Positions 1 through 5,916 of a stretch of DNA of 8,310 nt are shown here, one piece after another. The number at the start of each line of letters is the position of its first letter. Position 1 is the stretch's first letter. This DNA is from CF-96 sp036269455 (GTDB lineage Bacteria > Chloroflexota > Dormibacteria > Aeolococcales > Aeolococcaceae): positions 1 through 8,310 of the forward strand of contig DATARS010000157.1 in the NCBI GenBank assembly GCA_036269455.1, written 5' to 3'. The notes beneath the pieces were generated by a model. That model searched no databases and had not been told where the DNA came from. It saw nothing but the letters and a program-made list of their open reading frames with translations. The translations under genes and the position numbers were made by a program.

Positions 1-13
1 CTTCGTGGTGGTC

Positions 14-81
14 CCGAACTGACCGTTTGGACAGCGCTGCGCGCCAGCCGAACTGACCGTTTGGACAGCGCTGCGCGCCAG
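14..81. repeat. 34-bp tandem duplication
   Basis: Two identical 34-bp units sit head to tail at 14-47 and 48-81. Each begins ccgaactgaccgtttggaca and ends in a GC-rich gcgctgcgcgccag. The second half of the unit is one arm of the hairpin that recurs to the right, so this pair appears to be part of the same repeat field. The central tgaccgtttggaca is an imperfect dyad (tg-cc/gg-ca around gttt), a shape seen in some repressor operators, but no neighbouring regulator gene supports that reading. The duplication is seen directly; any function is unknown. Confidence 0.9.
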
Positions 82-334
82 CGCAGCAGCTCCAGGGGGA
101 AGGCTGTCAGCGACGAAGGAGCTGATGGCCTGGGGGCATACCTGCCCCCCTCGTCGGCAGCGCGTCAGCGCTGCGAGCAGTGGAGGTGTGCTGCGCGTCA
201 GCGCAGCCGCCGAAGGCGCGAAACCGCTGCGCGTCAGCGCAGCAGCTCCAGGGGGAAGGCTGTCAGCGACGAAGGAGCTGATGGCCTGTGGGCATACCTG
301 CCCCCCTCGTCGGCAGCGCGTCAGCGCTGCGAGC
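69..334. repeat. Direct repeat of a 110-bp unit, period 156 bp
   Basis: Positions 69-178 are repeated at 225-334 with only two mismatches that I can find (78 C versus 234 T, and 133 G versus 289 T). A 46-bp spacer (179-224) holds another copy of the small palindrome. Each unit also carries a ggggca/tgcccc-type inverted repeat around tacc (132-149 in the first copy); its stem is weakened by the mismatch in the second copy. The array starts directly after the accA stop codon on the minus strand. Such near-identical copies imply recent duplication. It may be a REP/BIME-like intergenic element or the edge of a larger repeat outside the window. Confidence 0.9.
70..330. repeat. Five GC-rich hairpins with a GTCA/GCCA loop
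   Basis: Perfect 7-bp inverted repeats with four-base loops occur at 70-87 (gctgcgc-gcca-gcgcagc), 157-174 (gcagcgc-gtca-gcgctgc), 190-207, 226-243 (both gctgcgc-gtca-gcgcagc) and 313-330 (gcagcgc-gtca-gcgctgc). The rightmost begins about 18 bases past the accA stop when read on the minus strand, so the transcript of that operon would run into these structures. No T-tract follows them, so a classical intrinsic terminator is not shown. They could still stall polymerase, protect the 3' end or be REP-type elements. Confidence 0.75.
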
Positions 335-347
335 GTTAAAACACTCA

Positions 348-1178
348 CTAGCCGGCGGCGAGGCGGTGCCGGTGCGCCCGGGACGCGAGCAGCTCCTCCG
401 GGGACAGCGCGCAGAGCTCCTCGAGGTGGCGCACCAGGGTCCCGCGCAGCGCCGCGACGGCGAGCTCGGGGTGGGCGTGGGCGCCGGGCGCGGGCTCGGG
501 AATCAGCTCATCGACGAGTCCGAGCAGGTGGGCGGTGTCGACCCCGGGGCGCATCGCCGCGGCGGCGCGGGCGCGCTGGGCGGCGTCGCGGTAGAGGATC
601 GCCGCGCAGGTCTCCGGGGGCGCCACGGTGTAGACCGCGTTCTCCAGGGCGAGCACCCGGTCGGCGACGCCGAGCGCGAGCGCGCCGCCGCTGCCGCCCT
701 CGCTGAGCACCGCGCTGACGATGGGCACGCGCAGGCGGAGCATCAGCGAGAGCGAGGCGGCGATCGCCCAGGCCTGGCCGCGCTCCTCGGCGCCGACCCC
801 GGCGTGGGCGGCGGGGGTGTCGATGAGGCAGATCACCGGGAGCGAGAAGCGCTCGGCGAGCTGCATCAGCCGCTGCGCCTTGCGATAGCCCTCGGGGTGG
901 GGCATGCCGAAGTTGTGCAGCGCCCGGGTCAGCGAGTCCGAGCCCTTCTCCTGGCCGATGACCATCACCCAGCGCCGGCCCAGCCGGGCGGTGCCGCCGA
1001 TGACCGCGCGGTCGTCGCCGAAGAGCCGGTCGCCGCGCAGCTCGGTGAAGTCGGTGAGGATGCGGGCGATCACCTGCAGCGCCCGCGGCCGCGCCGGATG
1101 ACGGGCGAGGTCGACGGCGGCGATCGCCTCACGCTCGCGGGCGGCGGCGGCGGTGGCGGCGGTGGCGGCGGTGTCCAT
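348..1178 (-). CDS. accA: Acetyl-CoA carboxylase carboxyltransferase, alpha subunit
   Basis: This is the alpha half of the acetyl-CoA carboxylase carboxyltransferase, which with AccD moves CO2 from carboxybiotin to acetyl-CoA to form malonyl-CoA in the cytoplasm. Family landmarks in order are ARHPARPRAL (25-34), ELRGDRLFGDDRAVIGG (46-62), NFGMPHPEGYRKAQRLMQ (89-106), GVGAEERGQ (127-135) and SEGGSGGALALG (159-170). The protein is 276 residues against about 319 in E. coli; most of the usual helical N-terminal segment is replaced by an Ala/Thr tract (residues 3-13). DTPGAYPG of the family reads DTPAAHAG here (120-127). The start was chosen because its ATG shares one base with the accD stop (TGATG on the minus strand), which implies translational coupling. 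The reading frame stays open upstream, so a longer N-terminus overlapping accD cannot be excluded. Confidence 0.93.
   Translation of the reverse strand: MDTAATAATAAAAREREAIAAVDLARHPARPRALQVIARILTDFTELRGDRLFGDDRAVIGGTARLGRRWVMVIGQEKGSDSLTRALHNFGMPHPEGYRKAQRLMQLAERFSLPVICLIDTPAAHAGVGAEERGQAWAIAASLSLMLRLRVPIVSAVLSEGGSGGALALGVADRVLALENAVYTVAPPETCAAILYRDAAQRARAAAAMRPGVDTAHLLGLVDELIPEPAPGAHAHPELAVAALRGTLVRHLEELCALSPEELLASRAHRHRLAAG
1140..1172 (-). repeat. Triplet-based low-complexity tract in the accA 5' end
   Basis: Codons 3-13 of accA are only ACC and GCC, arranged as three ACC-GCC-GCC nonamers followed by two more GCC codons. This gives an Ala/Thr run at the extreme N-terminus. Such a tract can change length by strand slippage in units that keep the frame. 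Confidence 0.8.
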
Positions 1179-2020
1179 CAGCGTGTCCCGCTCAGGGCGC
1201 GGAGCACCCGACCCGCGGTGGCACGCAGCTCGGCGCGCGGCACCACGGCGTCGACCATGCCGTGGGCGAGGAGGAACTCTGCGGTCTGGAAGCCCTCGGG
1301 CAGGCGGGTGTGCGCCGCCTGCTCGATCACCCGCCCTCCGGCGAAGCCGATCCGCGCGTGCGGCTCGGCGAGGATCACGTCGGCCTGGGTGGCGAAGGAG
1401 GCGCTGACCCCGCCGAAGCAGGGGTCGGCGAGCACGCTGACGTAGGGGAGGCGGGCGTTGGCGAGCAGGGTGGTGCCGGTGGTGCAGCGTGCCATCTGGG
1501 CGAGGGACACGATCCCCTCCTGCATCCGCGCGCCGCCGGACACGCAGACCCCGAGCAGGGCGCGCCGCTCGTCGGCGGCGAGCTCGCAGGCGCGGGCGAA
1601 GAGCTCGCCGGCGACCGATCCCAGCGAGCCGCCGAGGAAGGCGAACTCCATGCACATCAGCACTGCGGGCACCCCCTCGACCTCCGCGCGCGCGGTGAAC
1701 ACCGCCTCCCCGGCGCCGCTCTCGGCGCGGGCGGCGAGGATCCGCGCCGGGTACGGGGCGCCGTCGTCGAAGCCGAGCGGGTCGCGGTCCTCGACCGCGG
1801 TGTGCACCACGTCCAGGCTGCCGGGGTCGGCGAGCTGGGCGGCGCGGGCGGCGGCGGGGACCCGGGCGTGGTGGCCGCAGGCGGGGCAGACCCCGAGGGT
1901 CTCCTCCCAGCGGGCGGCGAGCACCCGGCGCGGGCATGCGGGGCAGGCGACGGTGCCGGGTGGGGCGACCGGGCGCAGCCGGGGTCCCGGGCCGCGCAGC
2001 GGGACGCCGCGCAGGCTCAC
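1178..2020 (-). CDS. accD: Acetyl-CoA carboxylase carboxyltransferase, beta subunit
   Basis: This is the beta half of the carboxyltransferase, partner of the AccA encoded directly downstream. With the start given here it has 280 residues. A four-cysteine zinc ribbon lies near the N-terminus (Cys26-x2-Cys29 and Cys45-x2-Cys48, in CPAC...CPACGHH). Then come FAFLGGSLGSVAGE, VSGGARMQEG, DPCFGGVSASFA and GFAGGRVIEQ, each matching a conserved AccD block; E. coli has GFAGPRVIEQ at the last one. The start is uncertain. GTG at 2020 gives a GTGA overlap with the fabH stop and places the first cysteine where E. coli AccD has it (about residue 27). ATG at 2044 would add eight residues and overlap fabH by 28 bases. 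Neither has a clear ribosome binding site, in keeping with coupling to fabH translation. No AccB or AccC is in the window. Confidence 0.93.
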   Translation of the reverse strand: MSLRGVPLRGPGPRLRPVAPPGTVACPACPRRVLAARWEETLGVCPACGHHARVPAAARAAQLADPGSLDVVHTAVEDRDPLGFDDGAPYPARILAARAESGAGEAVFTARAEVEGVPAVLMCMEFAFLGGSLGSVAGELFARACELAADERRALLGVCVSGGARMQEGIVSLAQMARCTTGTTLLANARLPYVSVLADPCFGGVSASFATQADVILAEPHARIGFAGGRVIEQAAHTRLPEGFQTAEFLLAHGMVDAVVPRAELRATAGRVLRALSGTR

Positions 2021-3078
2021 CGCTGCGGTGGCTCGAGCGACCATTCCAGGGCGACGCCGCCCCAGGTCGCGCCCGAGCCGAAGGCCACCGAGACGATGCG
2101 GTCGCCGCGCCGCAGCCGCCCCTGGCGGTCGGCGTCGGCGAGCGCGAGGGGGATGGAGGCGCTCGAGGTGTTGCCGAACCGGTCGCCGTTGAAGAACACC
2201 CGGTCCATGCCCACGCCGAGCCGCTTCGCGGTGGCCTCGACGATGCGCAGGTTGGCCTGGTGGGGGATGACGTGGTCGACCTCGTCGACGCTCCAGCCGG
2301 CGTCGGCGCAGAGCCCCTGTCCCATCTCGGTGAGTCGCTCGACGGCGAGCCGGAATGTCCCCTTCCCCGCCATGCGGACGCCGGGCTCGCCGTCCGGCTC
2401 CTCGGGGGGACCGCCGTAATAGATGAGATCGGCGCTGCCGCCGTCGGCCCCCCAGCGGGCGGCGCAGATCCCACCGCCGGTGGAGGCGCCGAGCACCACC
2501 GCGCCGGCGCCGTCGCCGAAGAGCACGCAGGTGGAGCGGTCGCTGTAGTCGACCAGCCGGGTCATCGCTTCGCTGCCGATCACCAGGACGGTGCCGAGGC
2601 GCCCGTTCTTGATCAGCGACTCGGCGACCACCAGGCCGTAGATGAAGCCGCTGCAGGCCGCGCCGAGGTCGAAGGCGGGGATCCCGCCGAGGTCGAGCCG
2701 GCGCTGCACCAGGCAGGCGGTCGAGGGGAAGAGCGTGTCCGGGCTGGCGGTGGCCACCAGGATGGCGTCGACCGGGGGGTTGCCGGCGCGCTCGAGCGCC
2801 ACCCGGCCGGCGGCCGCGCCCATCGTCGAGGCGGTCTCGCCCGAGGCCATGCGCCGGCGCTCGCGGATGCCGGTGCGCTCCATGATCCAGGCGTCGGAGG
2901 TGTCGACCCGCGCCTCGAGCTCGGCGTTGGTGATCACATCCTCGGGGAAGTAGGAGCCGAGGCCGAGGATCCCGGCGCGGACCCGGGGGGCGCTCGAGGG
3001 CGTGTCGAGTGACAGCGTCGCGGTGCTGTTCGTCGGCGGAGGGCTCGCCATCGTGTCGATGGTAAGCGTCGCCGGCAT
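2017..3078 (-). CDS. fabH: Beta-ketoacyl-ACP synthase III (FabH)
   Basis: FabH condenses a short acyl-CoA primer with malonyl-ACP to begin type II fatty-acid synthesis. The thiolase-fold landmarks are clear: GLGSYFPEDVITN, DAWIMERTGIRERR, the nucleophile Cys142 in DLGAACSGFIYGL, FGDGAGAVVLG, His273 in VIPHQANLRI and Asn303 in GDRFGNTSSASIP. This is the full Cys-His-Asn triad. At 353 residues it is longer than the usual ~320, because about 30 polar, Ser/Thr/Pro-rich residues precede the conserved core. The 3078 ATG has a GGGAGG 17 bases upstream, which is far for a ribosome binding site; an in-frame ATG at 3051 (residue 10) is an alternative start. It is the first gene of the minus-strand operon and overlaps accD. 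Its position suggests co-production of malonyl-CoA and its first user. Confidence 0.93.
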   Translation of the reverse strand: MPATLTIDTMASPPPTNSTATLSLDTPSSAPRVRAGILGLGSYFPEDVITNAELEARVDTSDAWIMERTGIRERRRMASGETASTMGAAAGRVALERAGNPPVDAILVATASPDTLFPSTACLVQRRLDLGGIPAFDLGAACSGFIYGLVVAESLIKNGRLGTVLVIGSEAMTRLVDYSDRSTCVLFGDGAGAVVLGASTGGGICAARWGADGGSADLIYYGGPPEEPDGEPGVRMAGKGTFRLAVERLTEMGQGLCADAGWSVDEVDHVIPHQANLRIVEATAKRLGVGMDRVFFNGDRFGNTSSASIPLALADADRQGRLRRGDRIVSVAFGSGATWGGVALEWSLEPPQR

Positions 3079-3134
3079 CCCCGGTTACGGTCCGCCCTCC
3101 CGCGAACCCGGGGCCTGCCGCAGGGCACAGCCAC

Positions 3135-3144
3135 ACGCTAATGT
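3135..3144. promoter_or_regulatory. Possible back-to-back -10 elements between fabH and the transpeptidase gene
   Basis: In the 117-bp divergent intergenic region, TAATGT (3139-3144) on the plus strand and TAGCGT (3140-3135) on the minus strand both fit TAnnnT and share two bases. They would give 5' leaders of about 45-50 bases for the transpeptidase gene and fabH. No convincing -35 box is visible for either, so this is a weak call. Confidence 0.3.
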
Positions 3145-3195
3145 TTCACCCTGCCGAAACGACGCCACACCACCACGCGTTTGGTTGGACACCCA

Positions 3196-4746
3196 ATGAG
3201 TACCTCTGATCCGTCCCTCCAGCTCAGCCGGCCGTCCCCACGCTTCCGTCTTCGCTCGCGCCGCGGCGTCGTCGCCGGGATCACCGCCGCCGCCCTCGTC
3301 ACCGCCGCGGTGGTGGGGTCGGGCGCCGGCCTGGGCGTCTACCACGACCAGCAGAGCAAGCTGACCGCGGCCCGGGCCGACCGCGCCGCCGCCGAACGGG
3401 TGATCGCCGCCGCCGTGGCGCGCGCCCAGAGCGACGGCATCAGCACCACCCAGCTCGGGCCGGTGCTCTCCGCCGAGGCCTCCTACCTCTCCGGGAGCCC
3501 GATCGCCCCGCACCTGCACTGGTTCGACAACGGCGAGATCGGCCGCCTCCAGCGCCAGGCGGCGGAGCTGCGCGGGCTCGTGGGCAGGGTCGACGCGATC
3601 CAGGTCTCCGCGACCGGGGGCGCCCGCGACCGTGTCGCCAGCGTGCTCGCCTCGCTCGACAGCGCCATCGCCGCGGCCCAGTCGGTGGGTCTCGACGCCA
3701 GCGGCGACGCCGCGTTCCTCTCCGGGGTGCGCGACACCGTCGCCCGTGCCGGCACGCCCACCCAGGTCGACGCTGCGGTGGTGGCGGTCGGCCAGCACCT
3801 CACCGCGCTCAATCAGCGCACTGACGCCAAGCGTGCCGCCGACGCCGCGCTCGCCGCCCTGAACGCCAGCCAGGCGCGCGCCCAGGGGGCGGTCGCCCGG
3901 GCCGACGGGCTGGTCACCCAGGCGGCGCGGTTCCCGCAGCTCCAGGTGCAGCCGTTGGTGGCGGCGATCGCCGCGGTCCACCCGCAGCTGGCCGCGGCCA
4001 CCACCCAGGACCAGTTCGATGCGGTGACCAGCGCGGTCACCCCGCCGGCGAACGGCATCTCCTCGCTGCTCGGGGCGCGCTCCCAGGCCTACGCGGCGAT
4101 GGCGAGCGCCCGCCAGGCGGTGCAGACGGCGATCAGCTACAAGATCGACCCGGGGAACGTCCCCTCCCAGCTCGACGCGCTCCAGTCGCAGCTCGACACC
4201 GCCGGCACCGCCGACGGCTTCACCGCGGTCGCCGGCCAGGCGAGCGCGCTGGTGGCGCCGCTCAACGCCAGGGTGGTGACGGCCAGCCTCGGGGTGGGCA
4301 AGGTCATCGTGATCAGCCTCAAGGACCAGCAGCTCGCCGCCTACCAGGACGGGGCCACGATCGTCACCACCCCGGTGACCACCGGCCGTCCGGCGCTGCC
4401 GACCCCGACCGGCAACTTCCAGGTGCTGCGCAAGAGCCACCCCTGGCTGATGCACTCCGACTTCCCGCGATGGTCGCCCTACTGGTACCCGGACAGCCCG
4501 GTCACCTACGTGCTCTGGTTCACCAACCAGGGCCACGGCATCCACGACGCCCCCTGGCGCGGCAGCTATGGACCCGGCACCGAGGCCGCCGGCTCCCACG
4601 GCTGCGTCAACGTCCCCTTCGCCGCCGAGAAGGTGCTCTTCAGCTGGGCGGACATCGGGACCCGGGTGGTGATCCGCGCCGAGTCGCTCAACGCCCCCGC
4701 CCCGGCCTCGAGCGCATCCGGGACCCCGGCTCCGAGCGGCCACTGA
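3196..4746 (+). CDS. Membrane-anchored L,D-transpeptidase (YkuD domain) with repetitive stalk
   Basis: L,D-transpeptidases form 3-3 cross-links in peptidoglycan, or attach proteins to it, outside the membrane. An Arg-rich start (residues 16-23) and one hydrophobic helix (24-48, no obvious cleavage site) predict an inside-out anchor. Residues about 50-360 are Ala-rich and helical, with at least three diverged copies of a ~60-residue unit (about 146-205, 225-292, 295-356). The YkuD domain spans about 366-503. It carries PTPTGNFQV, then HGIHDAPWRG (His447, His450) and SHGCVNVP with catalytic Cys470 and His468, the standard H-x-SHGCxN signature. ATG at 3196 is chosen; TTG at 3181 would add five residues. 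Only a weak GGA lies upstream. The C-terminal tail is Ala/Pro/Ser-rich. The family call is firm; the physiological substrate is not known. Confidence 0.92.
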   Translation: MSTSDPSLQLSRPSPRFRLRSRRGVVAGITAAALVTAAVVGSGAGLGVYHDQQSKLTAARADRAAAERVIAAAVARAQSDGISTTQLGPVLSAEASYLSGSPIAPHLHWFDNGEIGRLQRQAAELRGLVGRVDAIQVSATGGARDRVASVLASLDSAIAAAQSVGLDASGDAAFLSGVRDTVARAGTPTQVDAAVVAVGQHLTALNQRTDAKRAADAALAALNASQARAQGAVARADGLVTQAARFPQLQVQPLVAAIAAVHPQLAAATTQDQFDAVTSAVTPPANGISSLLGARSQAYAAMASARQAVQTAISYKIDPGNVPSQLDALQSQLDTAGTADGFTAVAGQASALVAPLNARVVTASLGVGKVIVISLKDQQLAAYQDGATIVTTPVTTGRPALPTPTGNFQVLRKSHPWLMHSDFPRWSPYWYPDSPVTYVLWFTNQGHGIHDAPWRGSYGPGTEAAGSHGCVNVPFAAEKVLFSWADIGTRVVIRAESLNAPAPASSASGTPAPSGH

Positions 4747-4774
4747 GCCGCCCCCGGCCAGGACCCGGACTCGG

Positions 4775-4780
4775 TATCCT
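4775..4780 (+). promoter_or_regulatory. -10 element (TATCCT) nine bases before an ATG
   Basis: TATCCT fits the TAnnnT -10 consensus and ends exactly nine bases before the ATG at 4790. A transcript starting 6-9 bases downstream would be leaderless or nearly so, which agrees with the lack of any Shine-Dalgarno sequence. The 43-bp gap after the transpeptidase stop shows no -35 box that I recognise. Confidence 0.55.
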
Positions 4781-4789
4781 CACCAGCCG

Positions 4790-5212
4790 ATGAACCTCTT
4801 CACCGGGATGACGGATCACGAGATCGTCTCCTCGATCCTCGGGTTCCTGCTCTTCAACGGCTACGTGGTGCTGCTGGTGATCTCGCTGGCGGCCTTCTGG
4901 GTGAGCAGCCGGCCGCGGCGCGGGCGGGTGCGGGTCAACTCGCTCTGGCACCTCGTGGCCACCTTCTGCCTGATGTGGGCGTTCATCTCCACGGTCTGGG
5001 CCGCGCCGGTCGAGAAGTCCTTCATCGACGCCGCCCAGCAGCCGGCCGAGCCGTTCTTCCAGGGCGAGCGCTTCGGCAAGGTGATCATCGGGCTGATCCT
5101 CGCCGGCGTCGCGGTGGTCTGCATGATCATCGGCGCGGTGCGCACCGGCCGGGAGAACCGTGCCGCCGCCGAGCGGGTGCTCCGCGCCGAGACCCCCGCG
5201 GGGGTGGGTTAG
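4790..5212 (+). CDS. Uncharacterised membrane protein with three predicted helices
   Basis: I do not recognise this 140-residue protein. It shows three hydrophobic segments, about residues 16-38, 52-72 and 97-117. The loop between the first two is strongly basic (SSRPRRGRVRV), so by the positive-inside rule that loop is cytoplasmic. This puts the N-terminus and the 73-96 loop (with PVEKSFIDAAQQPAEPFF) outside and the charged C-terminal tail inside. There are no heme-binding CxxCH motifs and no evident catalytic residues. Codon use is as GC-biased as in the neighbours. It sits alone between the transpeptidase and the next hypothetical gene, each with its own promoter-like element, so operon membership gives no strong functional hint. 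Proximity to the quinol reductase genes allows a bioenergetic role, but that is only a guess. Confidence 0.82.
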   Translation: MNLFTGMTDHEIVSSILGFLLFNGYVVLLVISLAAFWVSSRPRRGRVRVNSLWHLVATFCLMWAFISTVWAAPVEKSFIDAAQQPAEPFFQGERFGKVIIGLILAGVAVVCMIIGAVRTGRENRAAAERVLRAETPAGVG

Positions 5213-5216
5213 CCGC

Positions 5217-5222
5217 TACCCT
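5217..5222 (+). promoter_or_regulatory. -10 element (TACCCT) nine bases before an ATG
   Basis: TACCCT lies five bases after the stop of the three-helix protein gene and ends exactly nine bases before the ATG at 5232. That spacing is identical to the element at 4775. There is no Shine-Dalgarno sequence. This suggests a separate, nearly leaderless transcript for the downstream gene. Confidence 0.5.
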
Positions 5223-5231
5223 CCACAGGCC

Positions 5232-5750
5232 ATGAGCCAGTGGCGCCGGGTCGAGCTCTACACCACCTTCCTGCGGCTGTCCGGCGAGCTCGAGGGGCCC
5301 GCCGAGCAGCGGCTCACCGACCTCGTCGCCGAGTGCGGCCCGGTGCTCGAGCTCCGCGGCGCGGTCGTCGATCCCGCCCTCGACAACGCCCGCGCGCTGA
5401 TCGCCGCGGACGGCGAGCGCCGGCTCAGCGCGGTGCGATCGGCGATCACCCTGGTCTGCCCCCGCGACCAGGCGGGGGAGACGGCCCGCCACCGCGAGGG
5501 CTGGACCGAGAAGCTCCGGCTCCCGGTGCAGCTCCACGCCTCGGCGTTCTCGATGCTCGGCGAGGTCCACCTCGAGCCCGGCGCCGGCCTCGCCGAGCTG
5601 CTCTGCGACGGCGACGCCGGGTTCGTCCCGGTGACCAACTTCTCGGCGCTCTGGTTTGCCGGCGCCGGCGAGCCCCGGGCGGTGCAGCGCGGCTTCGCCC
5701 TGGTCAACTGCGCCCACCTGGTCGGCTTCGGTCCCGCCCCTCCCAGGTGA
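5232..5750 (+). CDS. Uncharacterised protein made of two related halves
   Basis: This 172-residue soluble-looking protein has no signal peptide or membrane helix. It reads as an internal duplication: residues 7-31 (VELYTTFLRLSGELEGPAEQ, then RLTDL) align with 99-123 (VQLHASAFSMLGEVHLEPGA, then GLAEL). Shared positions include V-x-L, the G-E followed by a hydrophobic residue, a Pro, and L-x-(D/E)-L. The second half continues into GFVPVTNFSALWF (about 131-144), a beta-rich ending. The architecture recalls small uncharacterised beta-barrel-like families of the DUF6812 sort, which is a memory-based suggestion only. Start: the ATG at 5232 is preferred over an upstream GTG (5160) because the latter would overlap the previous gene and lose the common promoter spacing. 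Function is unknown. Confidence 0.82.
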   Translation: MSQWRRVELYTTFLRLSGELEGPAEQRLTDLVAECGPVLELRGAVVDPALDNARALIAADGERRLSAVRSAITLVCPRDQAGETARHREGWTEKLRLPVQLHASAFSMLGEVHLEPGAGLAELLCDGDAGFVPVTNFSALWFAGAGEPRAVQRGFALVNCAHLVGFGPAPPR

Positions 5751-5777
5751 ACCCGAGCTTCACCATGCTCCGGGCGC

Positions 5778-5814
5778 CGACGGCCCAATGATGCGGGGAC
5801 TCCCCAGGCCGTCG
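5778..5814 (+). terminator. Nested stem-loop after the two-halves gene
   Basis: A perfect 8-bp inverted repeat, cgacggcc at 5778-5785 and ggccgtcg at 5807-5814, encloses a smaller GGGG-act-CCCC hairpin (5795-5805). It begins 27 bases after the stop at 5750 and ends before the TATCCT element at 5843. No run of T follows, so it is not a textbook intrinsic terminator, but its place between two transcription units suits a terminator or 3'-end structure. The remaining 5751-5842 holds no gene that I can support. Confidence 0.4.
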
Positions 5815-5842
5815 TGCTTCGCATGACAGCCTTCCCCTGCCG

Positions 5843-5848
5843 TATCCT
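5843..5848 (+). promoter_or_regulatory. -10 element (TATCCT) upstream of the small membrane protein gene
   Basis: This is the same CGTATCCTC-type element as at 4775 and 5217, but here followed by about 60 bases of 5' leader before the GTG at 5917. The downstream gene does have a GGAG ribosome binding site, consistent with a leadered transcript. It is the best visible promoter for the reductase cluster. Confidence 0.5.
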
Positions 5849-5916
5849 CATGGGCGATCGCTGGCCGGACCGCCCGGCTGAGAGACGCAGAACGCCCCGT
5901 CCGGAGACCCCCGCCG

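Noticed and set aside
61..339. A plus-strand frame encoding a repetitive Arg/Ser/Ala-rich peptide across the repeat field
   Set aside because: It is open only because the repeat period (156) is a multiple of three and the sequence is GC-rich. It has no plausible start context or domain, and the DNA-level palindromes explain the conservation better.
1..347. CRISPR array
   Set aside because: Units are too few, the spacing is irregular, the repeats are far longer than CRISPR repeats, the intervening sequence is itself repeated, and no cas gene is present.
288..3012. Long plus-strand frames antisense to accA, accD and fabH
   Set aside because: They have biased, low-complexity composition and no recognisable domain, and they lie opposite well-identified genes. 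Such shadows are expected at this GC content.
3085..4743. A 552-residue minus-strand frame covering the whole transpeptidase gene
   Set aside because: It is antisense to a gene with a complete YkuD active site. The translation is Gly/Arg/His/Val-rich with no motif, which is typical of a GC-rich shadow frame.
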